A DNA stretch of 64,000 bases from Antedon mediterranea (lineage: Eukaryota; Echinodermata; Crinoidea; Comatulida; Antedonidae). The translations under genes were made by a program, and so were the position numbers. Location: NCBI RefSeq assembly GCF_964355755.1, contig NC_092671.1, positions 9,683,001-9,747,000 of the forward strand, written 5' to 3'. Within the stretch, counting starts at the first letter, position 1. The number at the start of each line of letters is the position of its first letter. Shown piece after piece: positions 32,701 through 44,800 of this stretch. The notes below the pieces were generated by a model. It searched no databases. It was not told the origin of the DNA and worked only from the letters and a program-made list of their open reading frames with translations.

Positions 32701-35700
32701 TCCCTTCTATACTATATTTTTGTATTTGTGTTTTACTAACTCGTTGTGTATTTTTAGATGAACGAGTCTGATTTACGTCGTCTTGCACCATCCTTGCCGT
32801 CAGTGGACTCAAAGGCAAATGAAACTTACATACAAAAGTGTGTTAACTGGATGAAGAAAGTAAGTCCAATTTGATAACTAACCGGGTCAGTTTTATCGAC
32901 TATACTTTTTACTGAAAGAATAAAATCCATGAAAACGAGACCTATCTCTATACCATAGACAAACACTGTTATCCGATTTATGCCATCTCTAGATATCTAT
33001 AATAATTACCAACACTTTCATTTCGTTTAGTAATGTGTATTCTTGTTTTGAATATTAGAGGAAAATGGTGAATAAAGGTGGCGTTATACTTCGAAGCGAA
33101 GATCGGACGCAGGGATCGGACGCGATTGAGATGAAAGCTTTTAAATAGACCTTATCAAGATTTAAAATAATGTTAATTTATGTTACATTATTATATCATT
33201 GTAGATTATATCAAAATTAGGAAAGGTATTAACTCAGCCTCTCTCACAGTACACGAACCCGTTGGTTATTTGTGTTTTCTGTTTCTCGTTCGGGTGAGTA
33301 AACATTCTTAAATTTTGAAAAATTGGTATTGAATTGAACATTGCCATGGTCAGAAGAGAGCCATCACTTGAGGCCATTGTTTGTGACCTATGTTTTAATA
33401 TTGATTATTGTCATTGCAATTTAGATTTATTGGTTGGACGTTATGGTTCCCAGTGGCAATCAACTCCTTACAAACTGACGTCTACCAAGAAAACCAGCAG
33501 ATTTCAAAATACAATAATCTGAGTGACGATGCCTATCCGAACGACATCAGTATACATCGTTTTGAATACGTCACATTCAACAACGTAACGTTTAACAACT
33601 TACTGATCAGTGATACAGAGTTCTATCGCTGTACCTTCGAAGATTGTACGTTCTACAATATCCTGTCGACAACGACGATTTTCAACCGCTCTACTCTTAT
33701 CAACACTCTCTTTGAGAGAACGGACTTTCAAGATCATAATTTTATAGACACGGAGAATCGAGTGTTTCTAGACACCCGGGGGTGTAGCTCAGTAGTCTCA
33801 TTTGCCCCTACAGAGGCCTATTGGAAAATGTTTGCGGGCGCTCTATGTGGGGTCGTCAGCGTCGGAATAGGAATTGGTGTTTTGGAATTACTTGGTCCAA
33901 AGTTTCTACTTGGTAAGACTTGGTAAAAAAAACGAAACAAAATGTTCTTGTCATGATTATGGTGGTGGTTGTAGTGTGACGATGATGACAGCATCGATGA
34001 AAATAATGGTGGTGGTGGTATTGATAGACGTAATGAACAGACGAAGTAAAGATATATTGTCCCCTAAAAAATATTTTTTAAAGTTTTTTTTATATGCCAT
34101 TTTAATATCACATTATAGTTATGCACTTTGACAAAAAACTGGACCAACAAAAAATTATTTACCTGAAAAAAATGTAATTAAAAGCAAAAAATACTTAAAA
34201 TAGTTTTTTGTTAAAATTAAACGTTTCTTTTGTCTTTTTATAAGTGAAGTAATTTTAATTTTTTTTTAAAGAATAAATAACTTTATTAAAACTGCAAAAT
34301 GGTCTATTTAAAGTCTGATTTTATAAATCTTCATTTTTCATGTTTTCGGGGAACAATACATCTTTAATATAATGATAAACGAACGACGTTCAAACGGAAC
34401 ATAAGAAACGTATAAGAAATAAAACTAAAATATTTTTTCAATATTGTTATAGTTATTGTATCAGGGTTAACATCGATTGTAGTGTGCTTTGCATGGACAG
34501 CTAACAGTGTGGGTGCTGGTGCTACACTTAATGCCTTCTTCCAGTTATTTGCAACACCCGGATGGTGCGTGCTCGTTGCGCTCACGACTGCGTATTTTCC
34601 AACAAGTAACAGGTAAAGCGTAGTGAAAATAAAATCAATCAATAAAGCAAATTTGATCACAAATATGACATAATTTTACATAATTTTGACATAAATATTT
34701 TAAAAAAAACAAATATGTATAGTGCTGAAGAGTATAGACATGTATGCCGTCCAGAGTAATTGTATATTGGCCTAGTGTTTTTCGTGCCGCTCCTTTAAGC
34801 TTGGTTCCCACTAGGACGCACCGCAAGGACGTAGACGCAACACAAGCGAGTTGACCAATCACACGCGATTGTTCGAAAAATCTATCTCTTGTGATTGGTT
34901 AAATCACTTTGCGTTGCGTTACGTGCTTACGTTGCGTCCTAGTGGGAACCTAGCTTAATTTGGGTTTATTTACCACTGTATGCAAAATCTCAATGCGCTT
35001 ACCATTGTTATTAATATTATGCTGTAGGTATACGTTATCACTAACCAGGATCCGATGGGTGTAGGCCTAGTGTTTAAAAATTAAAAAACAAGAAAAAACG
35101 TTTCGGGATTCCGTACGAACCTAGAGTCCGGAGTCTTCTCCGTTCACAGACCGAATCCGGGCCCAGTGCGTAGAGTGGTTTAGGCTACGTGCCATATCGA
35201 TCCCCAGTCCAAAACCTGATTGCTCAAATATAATGGTGTGATGATATAATCAGTACGCCAGTTCAAAAAGATTCTGCTTTATTTGATTTTGTTTACCTTT
35301 GTTGAATACCTGTCTCTATCCTGGTGGTCTGTCTATACACATGTTTCAAGTTTATTAAACAAAGTTTAACCAAGGCAGTTGTTAGTTAGAGTGCCTGGTT
35401 TAACGCAAATATTACGTCCAGTATAGACAGGGTAGCTGTTATGCAGCAGCATTTAATAATAATAGAAAATAAACTTAATATCGGAAATGGTGTTAGCTGG
35501 TTATCAGTAACTCACCGCCATAATAGTCTCCGTGTGGTGATATATGAGGTAGAGATAAAGATAATCGTTGTTTTATTTTCACTTCAAGATGTATTTAACA
35601 GGAAAGAATGTAAACAGTAAACACGAAGCAGCTATCACCATTTTGTGGTCGTTTTAAGCGCGTGTCACTGCCACAAGATTTTCATTAAGCCCTGTCTACA

Positions 35701-35998
35701 CTATGAAACTAGTTTGACAAAAGTTTGATAGTGTAGGCCTAGACATAGCTTTAGAAATATGAAATTGTTTCCTATAATTTTGTTATAAATAATATTTTAA
35801 AGGGGATCGGCTGCTGGACTAATGGTTACCGTCGCAACAGCGGGCGGACTGATTGGCATAGGCATCATGGGAAGTCTTTCGTTTGATGTTAGTGAAGCAT
35901 TACGGATTATTTTAACAGTTCTTTTGCTGATCGTTACAATAGTTGTAACTTTTATGAAGATTGTAGATCCACGAGAAATCATGACTTCGACCTTCTAA
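29739..35998 (+). CDS. SV2-like transporter (MFS, synaptic vesicle glycoprotein 2 family)
   Basis: Twelve-helix membrane transporter of the SV2/SVOP branch of the major facilitator superfamily. Ten exons: 29739-30198, 30669-30849, 31300-31454, 31823-31953, 32282-32371, 32758-32859, 33205-33293, 33425-33912, 34465-34612 and 35803-35998. All are GT-AG and in frame for 679 aa, close to vertebrate SV2 (about 680-740). A ~110-residue hydrophilic N-terminus precedes the first helix. The MFS loop motif SDLSGRKP lies after helix 2 and PESPR after helix 6. Exon 8 encodes the large lumenal loop between helices 7 and 8, with pentapeptide-type repeats (FEYVTFNNVTFNN, then CTFEDCTFYN) and N-x-S/T sites, the hallmark that separates SV2 from SVOP. 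Family assignment is firm. The substrate is not known. Whether it is neuronal cannot be read from sequence. Confidence 0.92.
32423..32565. mobile_element. Foldback element (MITE family 5) in SV2-like intron 5
   Basis: Ends AAGTATCATAGGAATAATTG and, inverted, CCAATATTCCTATGATACTT, about 31 bp of inverted repeat. The interior CACATGTGGAGCCTGTATCG resembles text at 57197-57290 in the matrix gene, probably a diverged second copy. Confidence 0.8.
34047..34366. mobile_element. MITE family 3 reference copy in SV2-like intron 8
   Basis: A 320-bp element with ends TAAAGATATATTGTCCCC and GGGGAACAATACATCTTTA forming a terminal inverted repeat. It is the most complete copy in the window and is inverted relative to the 16-kb and 53-kb copies. 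Confidence 0.85.
34638..34797 (-). mobile_element. Dispersed retroelement-like repeat with (ATTG)n tail, minus copy
   Basis: On the minus strand it reads AGGAGCGGCACGAAAAACAC, GGACGGCATACATGTCTATA, CAGCACTATACATATTT and ends in GATCAAATTTGC plus TTGATTGATTTTATTTT. The same text is on the plus strand at 53229-53370. The tail lies 25-35 bp after the exon 9 donor of the SV2-like gene. Confidence 0.8.
34795..34958. mobile_element. MITE family 1 copy in SV2-like intron 9
   Basis: A 164-bp element with TTAA at both ends, GCTTGGTTCCCACTAGG at left and CCTAGTGGGAACCTAGC at right. The interior is two facing CCAATCACA segments. Confidence 0.9.
35687..35752. mobile_element. MITE family 2, internally deleted copy
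   Basis: Reads AAGCCCTGTCTACACTATGA ... TTTGATAGTGTAGGCCTAGA then CATAGCTTTA: essentially only the two terminal inverted repeats of family 2 remain. Confidence 0.7.
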
Positions 35999-36960
35999 TA
36001 ATGCAGAGTGTTTGGGATTGGAGCAACGACTCTCTCTCGACTTGAACCAAGTGCCATGGAAAGTTAACTGATAACCAGAAGAGGATTCCTTTACGAGACA
36101 CCACATCCATTTTGTGTGTCAATTAAACCAGTAGAACCCATCCTTTGAGACACCCCTATTCAGGGGACACCCTTTCCTGTTACACGTGGGCAGTATGTTT
36201 AACACTGTGGTCAATCCATTCAAGGAACACTTGATTGGTCCTGGTTGTCTCCCCTTATATAGGGAATTAGATTAAGAGAACAATAAGTAATGGTCACACA
36301 ATATTACGAAGATGGCCTATTTTATTGATAATCTCTAGTATAAGATGTCGACAGGGTAAATATTTAAATTCTAAAATGTAACCGTTTAAATTAATGAAAA
36401 TAAGTATATAGTTTAGAATAGATTTGAATTTATATAACATACTTGAATATTAGCTTAGGATGGATACTTGTAAGAATATTTAAATTGCTGGATTATTTTA
36501 TTGTCAAATTAAAGTGTATTTTAATTACTACATGGATTATAACTATAACTTGCCGTGGCGCCCTCATCGTCACTTTATTACAAACTTTAAAATGAAACTT
36601 CAAAATTGTTGAAGAGAAAGCGGAAATAAAGTTGAGTAATTTGTTACAAATAATAATTATGAATTAACTAAAATCACTCAGACAATGCTGGGAAATTATT
36701 ACAGAAAGATTACATTTAGAAAGTAAATGTGATAAAAGGATTTAGCATAATCTGGTTGGTATCGTAGGCCTATTTGTATGAATTGTCCATTATGCTTATG
36801 AATCATGACTTAGCTTAAAACTTAAAATATATCATTAGAAACAATGTTTTGAGTGATCAATTAAGTAATAAAATTATAATAATTAGTCGCATTAATCTGT
36901 GTGAGCATTATGTTGTGTATTATGTAGTGTATATATATATCATAAGTACGACACTAGATA
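35999..36960. other. SV2-like 3' untranslated and flanking region
   Basis: Possible polyadenylation signal near 36624 (AATAAA). A dispersed repeat with GAGACACCCCTATTCAGGGG lies near 36150. No gene is seen. Confidence 0.4.
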
Positions 36961-36965
36961 ATGAT

Positions 36966-37407
36966 TAGGTAGATAGAATGGTGGTGACGGTTATGATTAG
37001 GATAATGACGATGATGATAAAGACGATGATGATGATGATGACGATGATGATGATGACGATGACGATGATGATGATGATTATGAAGTTGATGATATTGATG
37101 ATGATGATGATGACGATGATGATGATGACGATGATTATGGATGATGACGATGTTGATGACGACGATGATTATGAGTTGATGACGACGATGATGACGATAA
37201 AGAAGATGATGATGATGATCATGATAATGATGATGATGATGATGACGATGATGATGATGACGATGATTATGGATGATGACGATGATGATGACGACGATGA
37301 TTATGAGTTGACGACGATGATTATGAGTTGATGACGATGATGATGACGATAAAGAAGATGATGATGATGATGATGATGATGATGATAATGATGATAATGA
37401 CGATGAG

Positions 37408-37438
<31 letters not shown>

Positions 37439-37560
37439 ATGATGACGATGATAATGATCATGAAGATGGTGATGATAATGATCATGAAGATGATGATGAC
37501 GATGATTATGAAGATGATATTAATGATAATTGTGATAATACGACGCTTGATATTGATTAA
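36966..37560. repeat. Long imperfect (GAT)n microsatellite
   Basis: About 600 bp of GATGAT/GACGAT trinucleotides with larger internal repeats (GATTATGGATGATGACGATG and ATAAAGAAGATGATGATG occur more than once). The long open frames it produces on both strands are an effect of the repeat. Confidence 0.95.
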
Positions 37561-38284
37561 GGGAACAATGAAGGAAGGATCACATAATATTACGAAAATT
37601 GCCTTTTTATTGATAATCTCAAGGTAAGATGTCGACATGGTAAATACTAAAATTCTAAAAATGCAACAGCTCTTTATCAACGTACCATTTCCTTAACGTC
37701 ACAAAGACAAGTATATTGTGGACATATCGTTTACTAATTCTAAGATTAGATTAACTAAACATGTTCTTAATTATCGAAATTAAATCTAATGTAATTTACG
37801 GAAGTATTGAATAACAAAAGTATTTACGGATCAATAAGTATATTCAGATCATCACATAGACTTATATGCTTTATACTAAAATAATCATAGAGCATTGTAG
37901 TATAGTTATGAAATTCAAAAAAGGTGTAAAGGTTGCAGGTTAAAAGTTGATGTAAGGCGCGCTGGTCATAATGAATAGCACATGTCCAAATTTTAAAAAG
38001 AAAAAATATTAGGAAAATGTGTATTGATGATTTAATATGATTTAGATATATTCTTCTTAAACGGTGTTTAATCCTATATAGTCCGATGAATGCTGGTATT
38101 TATATGTATACAAAGAATTATCTTGATAGACGAGCTAGTAAAACATTCGGGTTAAAAGGTCAAACTGGTATAAACCCTCGACTTTCTTTATTGACATTAT
38201 AGGACTGCTGCCAGTGTGTGATCGAAGGTGGACGAGTCTAGAGGTATTCTTTTTATTAACAGTATTCACCAGAACTTCGTCGTA
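37561..38284. other. Intergenic and presumed promoter/leader of the matrix gene
   Basis: 37559-37640 resembles 36270-36360 (GGGAACAAT..., CACATAATATTACGAA, TTATTGATAATCTC.AG, AAGATGTCGACA.GGTAAAT), so the (GAT)n tract lies between two copies of a ~90-bp sequence. No coding exon. Confidence 0.55.
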
Positions 38285-38807
38285 ATGGGATCAGTCTCAG
38301 TGAAACTCAACTGGACGACTCGGTACTTAGGATCAGTTATTTTTCTATGTATTTTATTATTCGATGCGTTACATTTATCAATATGTTGTAAGGATATAAC
38401 TCGATATTGGCGACCGATGCCCATTGACGATAGGACAGAGTTAGCAAACATTGTCGCATCCGGTGTTGTAGTTCGAACATTCTATAATCAAGAAGACAAT
38501 CCGGAAAAAGTTTACGCAGCCGAAGTTTACTTTGATGAAATTTATAAAGGAATTAATCTAGTAAAGAATATTACGACGATAAATGGTGTACCGCCTACTT
38601 ATCGAGTTGAGGATTTTGGTCAAAAACGTTACTGTAAATCGCCCGTGGTACCCGGGGAGCATTATATTTTCTTTCTGAAGGTAGTCGCTAATACTGGGGG
38701 AGGGAAAGGTAAAGGGGAAAGCGTTCTCCACGCCCTGTATGACGATCCTACTGGAGCAGTTGCAGATTTTGATTATGCAACAGAAGCTATAGTACTAAGA
38801 ACCATAG
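38285..38807 (+). other. Matrix gene exon 1: signal peptide and NtA/NTR-like domain
   Basis: The start is ATG 38285, followed by a hydrophobic stretch ([18 protein letters not shown]). The frame upstream lacks another ATG. Then a Cys-Cys pair, [25 protein letters not shown] and [10 protein letters not shown] follow the layout of the agrin N-terminal (NtA) OB fold, where an ANVVLTGTV-like strand, a KVRVWRYLKG-like strand and an IFFV strand are found in the same order. It ends in phase 1. Confidence 0.75.
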
Positions 38808-41800
38808 GTAAGTTGCAAATTTATTTTTAACCTTTGTTTCTTGTACAAAATATTTTTATAAAAAAAAGTGTTACCAGCCAGGTTTTTATTGAGAAGTAGT
38901 AATAATGTCATTCTTACTGTTTCGTATATACTTATATAGTAGACTTCTATATGGTCTTTTATGTTTTAGACCTTCAGAAATACGAGAGATGCCTTTCAGG
39001 TTTGCCATAAGATATAATTTAATTAAATAATCAGGATAATTTAGTGCAGTGGTCCATCCGTGGGCATGCTTATATCGATGCGAGCTCTCAGTTATATCAT
39101 ATACAGACCATAATGTCAATTCAGCGAATTCGTTGATTCTATAATTATGTTGCAAACTTTTATTTAGACAGTGAGACCAAATGAATGAGTGCAGACAGAT
39201 GAATTTACTGACATATAGTATTCTAATTTAAACTGAAGAATTATGGAATTTATAATTTAGAATTCTCAAATAGAAATATAGAAGAACGAAGGCATTAATT
39301 AATTAATTTTACACTTAATTTCTGGTTGGTAGACTATGAGTCATACTCATCATCTCAACTTAACGACAGGCCAACGCTAAAAACCTCTAAAAAGTTTTAG
39401 GAGCTTTTTAATGTGCAGTCATCTGCTTTCCATTGTTCGGTTCCTCGTACAGGATCGCTGCATCCTATCACTCTATAGTATTGTACATTACCGTCTATAA
39501 CATGTCAACGTGAAGTTGATTTTTCAATTTAGGATGGAATTTATATAAACACGTTCGTTTTAAATGTGTCAACAAAGATGCTTTCTAAGCACGTAGGGTT
39601 AACTGAATGTGTTAATAACTACTAATAGTTTTTAATGGAAAATAAATTATGAAACGATGTTGACATGTGAAACACATGGAGTCGTGTCTTCGCCAAAAAC
39701 AAAACCACAGACATTTGAAATACAATTAAATGTTCTGAATTGAAGAATATACAGAGACCTAACAGGTATTTTTATCAACAATAACAATATTTAATGTCAC
39801 CCCGTATGTTAAGACCCAAATGCATGGTCACTCACAGGGGTCGAGTGGTAATACGTACTCGACGTCTACCAATCTCAATCATTGCTGCTTTAGATCTTTC
39901 AAAGACAAAATAATTCCACACACCAGACTTGTTATAACTGGAGGTATTTGTATGGCTTGTCACGTAGTATGTATATCAGGACAGAGAATGAATCGCGCAG
40001 CCCGCGGCTAGTTCTGCCAATGCGCTTAAATCAAATATTAAATGAAGAATAAGAACTACAAAATACTGACATTGAAATTATGGGATATCGGTCGCAAAAA
40101 GGTTATAATATGTTTTTAGGCCTACAAAAAATTCTGAGGAGGACAAATAATTGATTTGAATCCCATTTGCGACTTTAAACTTAGCGTAGGACGGTATCTT
40201 TTGCCAATGTTATGATCGGTACCAGTGGAAAATTCACACACTACTTTGAAGTAGCGATATACTAATTTAGTGTTTTGAATTCTAAAATTACTATTAACAC
40301 GTTTGTGCTGATCCTTTGTATTGGAATCCTTTCATTCAATGTGTGTACCGATTGATTGAAACATTGGGAACTTCGAAATATGAAATAAGCCGAAATTAGT
40401 CATGTCAAACTTGCAGTTAGTAGTGTCTTTAAAGGTTTGGTTAAGCATGTAAAATAAATTAACACATTTTCATTTTGTTTGTGAAAAGTTAACACGTCTC
40501 TTAACACTTACAAAAATTACAAATAGTCATCTATTATTTTCTCATGGTATAAACCAAGAAATCTATAATTTATTAAGACTGTTTTATGAGAGCTTGCCCT
40601 TGAGCAATAATTGTTATAATCGAAGACGTGTTCTTTTGGAAGTTTTATATTTAATATAATTATTAAACAAAGTGTACTAGTTAAATCCGAACCTTTTGAG
40701 AGTTCGAGTGTCCGATTGAGCAGCTATAAACATTAATGGAATATTCTGACTTGCTTGATCGTAAATTCAACTGAGTTGTGATGTTTTTAATTCATTAAGA
40801 AACTATATGTACATGTTAATTGAAACCAACTTTCACATTTATTTTTTGTTTATGGATGTTGAAATAACGAAAAATTCACCCGTTTTCAAACAACCACATA
40901 CCGAAATAACTTTCTTATTAACAGCAACACTACATTAGTTTATTTACTTTAAGATTGCATTACATTCCCTACAACACGATGTACTGTATTTTTTTTAAGA
41001 AAATGGTTCTCGGTATTTGAAAACAATAGTTTATGTTTAAATAGTATTTTGAAGAAAGTTCCGTAATACAGGGTCATATATTCGTCACATGTTACAAGTG
41101 ATTATAAGGAATTATTTGTTAAAGGTAGGCCTAGGGTAAAAAATGTCACATGTCACACTGAATGTTACATAATAATAGCTTTCTAGTTGTAATAGATTTC
41201 ATATCCCTACACTTCCCATAAAATGTCATTCGTGCCCGCATTCGTGCTGTCATCTTTCTGGCGGACATAAGGTCAAAGGTCGTAATTCCGATTACAAACT
41301 TGACTGCATGTTTATTGAATAACTGTCGTTAATAACTGTCAGTTGTTATATACACAATCATCCCTGTATCTATTAAAAGTTTGACTTATCTTTTACCCTC
41401 TAGAATTATCAGTGTTTGGAGTAAATATTGGTTACCTTAAAATCGATCGAGTCAATATTAAACAGGCTATGGGATATGGAGTTATCTCATTATTAAACTA
41501 AGTCCAATACGGTAACTTTGAAAACTGTATTATCTGCATTAAATAACTGTGTATATATGCATATTATAGTTTAAATACTATATTGCTGAAAGATTTTGCT
41601 AATGGGGACGGAAGAAAGATTCAGGGTAAAGTTTTGTCTACACTATCAAACTAGTTTGACAAACAGTGTGACGTACCCAAATAATGGTAGTAATACGCTT
41701 AAATATGGTAGTGTTGTTTGGTTCAGATCTACGACCACCCGAATCACTTTATTTAACTATTTCAAATAAACTACGCTGTTAATTAATTTAATTACATTGA

Positions 41801-44800
41801 GAAGGTACTATAAGTTCTCTTCTTATCACACACACTTCAACGTGGCATTTCAAAGAAAGAAATCGTGTTGTCTCAGTCACTGGTTTATCGTTATTTTACA
41901 ACAAGAAAGTTATTTAGAAGCTAATATAATTATCTCGGAATTTCCAATCTGTTTTGGATGTAGCCGACATCTATAACGAATCAGTGGCATTGAAATAGGT
42001 ATATTAAAACAATTAATTAGGCCTAGTTATTAAATGCCTTGTGGGTTTAACCGTGCAGGTAACGTCTATAAAGCTCTGTCTACACCATCAAACTAGTTTG
42101 ACAAAAAAAGGTGATGTACCCAAAAATGGTTAATTATAAATTAAATGGTTAAATTCAACCAAAAATCCATTGGCTTTAAATTACAGTTTTTTAAGGTAAC
42201 GAATTTTTTGTGTGGATAACTACCGTATTATGTGACATTAAAATGGCAATAATTATTTTTTCAGGGGGACAATAAATCTTTAACAAAGGCTATACATCTT
42301 TATATAAAAAAAACACTATTTAGCTTACTAATATGACCAACGTTATTACTCTAGCTAACGCATAATTAAGATGTTGACACTCTACCTCTATTCAACGTTA
42401 TTACTCTAACTAACGCCTAATTATGACTTTGACACTCTACCTCTATTCAATAAACTTGTGGTAAGTTTATGTACATAATTACACATTTACTGTAAGACAA
42501 ACTACTTCAAACGTAATGTGTGCACATCAACAATATACTACAAGTATAGGCACCTTTGACAAATATTGGGTGCGAAATGACTACATCATGATCAAACCCC
42601 GTAGCAGGCATTATTGTGTTAGGTTGTGGGTGGGGAGGGCGGGGGGGGGGGTGTTCTTTCTCCACAAAATTAAAAATAATAATTAATGGTAAAATATATA
42701 TAGGCCTAACGTTTTTTTTAAAGTTTTAATGAATAATAATAATCACGTTCGCCTATTTGTAGGTACATTTTTTAATGTTTATACAGTATATGTTTGTATG
42801 TACGCCATTTGGAAAATGAATTTCTAACATATTTTATGATGGACCAATAAATATTATCTTATCTTAGATAGACAATGACGGGAATTATGATGGAATGAAG
42901 ATGGCCATAAATTATAAATGAGAACGATTATGATTATGATTATTACTTTGAAAGATGATGAAGAGAAATAAGCAAAGATATGTGTAGGTATTCCATGCCT
43001 AAATCAAAAACTTTAGAATCATCTAGGCCTAGTAGAGAAGAGTTAATCTAACCTGTGTCTTCTAATTATAGTGAGTAATACTCACAATTCATATTAACAA
43101 TTTGTAATCATTTGTCTTTACACTTTACAAATCATTTAATAAGTGATAATAGACAGGTGTTGTTCTAGGACACCATGTGCTTTGTTGTAAATCAAACGAA
43201 AAAAAAATATGCTTACGTCACAGTCATAACTAACTTTACAATGCGTATACCTATTTAGGCCTATACTATTTTTTGTGGATAAGTTAAGTTTGCCTCTATA
43301 TTATTAAGACTAGTAGGCCTACATGAGTAATACTAATAGAAATTCAATAACTTTGTTATGAAGGTGTATACCCATATGAGTTTACCAGGAAAGAGTAGAG
43401 TATTTCTGGATGTAAATTTATTGAAGTTTGAGCCCGTCCGTTGTTAATTCTTGATATAATATTGATAACGAAAATAATGTTTAAATTATACGACATTAAG
43501 TGTTATCGGTGAAGCTAAGTTCATGGTCACATTTTACACTCGTATCATGATAACATTGAACATTGGTTAACATTTTGATAGTATCACAAGTGGACTTCTA
43601 ATTCCTTTAAATCGATAAATACTGGGGACCATAATCGTTAAATATATAGGTCTACTAGGTTTTAAGCATGGTCCTACATGTTTCATTATAAATACAGTAT
43701 TGTGAACACCATTCACGGAGGAACTTATTATTATTATGTTACACTCTTCCCTGATGTTTTGACCAATGCCTTAACGTCCTATCCAAATGACGGGTGGAGA
43801 TTGCATTTCTAATGTGCCTATTTCGTCCTTGCCGTTCTAAATTTATTTAGATATGTCGAATTTTTGCCTATATTTTAAAATTTTAAAATTTAAATTTAGG
43901 ACAATTCAGTTTATTTTTATTTTTTTAATAAACCAGACAAAAACTACATATCCAGAGATTCAACTTGTCTGCTAGGCCTATTTGGGCCATTAAATGCATA
44001 GCCTGAAACCCAGGCCGTAGGGCATGCAGGTATGGTTTATACATTTCAAGGGTCGATAAAAACATTCGTCTGTAAATCTGTCAAATGTGTTGGTATTAAT
44101 TGTGACAGTTGGATTGTGCCTTGACAAGATTACATCATGTAAACGGGGGCTTATGGCCAATAAATAATAACAGGGAGCTGTAAATCAAATGATAGCAACA
44201 TTACAACCCTACCACATCATAAAGCATTAGTGAAATGTAGCCTATACGAATTGTATTATTATGAATTCAAAATCTAAACAGTTAAATCTAGGACACTCAG
44301 TCTGGATTACCGAACAAGAATTACTCATGATGAAGATTAATCGTCCTCATTATACTCGAATCGATCTCATAGGCATGGGTGTACTATACCGGGTACAGTC
44401 AATAATATGACGAATCTCTACAGTATAATCATACTTTAACTGGATCAAAGTATTAACGTATAATATCTGATGATTAGATACAATTTCTACTGCTGTATAT
44501 GATGACATACAAAACAAACGGTCTCCGCTCTCTTTTCTATCAATATTATTCTTTATTAGGAAATCTATAAATCCTGTTTTTAAAAAAAGATCTTATCGTT
44601 AAAAAAAATTCAAACAAGGAAAACATAAAGGTGAGAACTTATAGGTTATTTTTGTTATCAACTCCCTGAGAAAAGAATGGATTGTATTGAGATCTTAGAT
44701 GATTCAGAAAATTAAATAACAAATTGATATATTAGGCTATAACAATCTACGATCCTATAATACGCATTGGTTATCGGCCCAAATATGTACCGGTAGGTAT

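Noticed and set aside
36978-37680. Long open frames rich in Met/Asp or Ile on both strands
   Set aside because: They are translations of the (GAT)n microsatellite; trinucleotide repeats keep all frames open.
38228-38284. Upstream extension of the matrix protein start
   Set aside because: The frame is open but contains no ATG before 38285, and the signal peptide follows 38285 closely.
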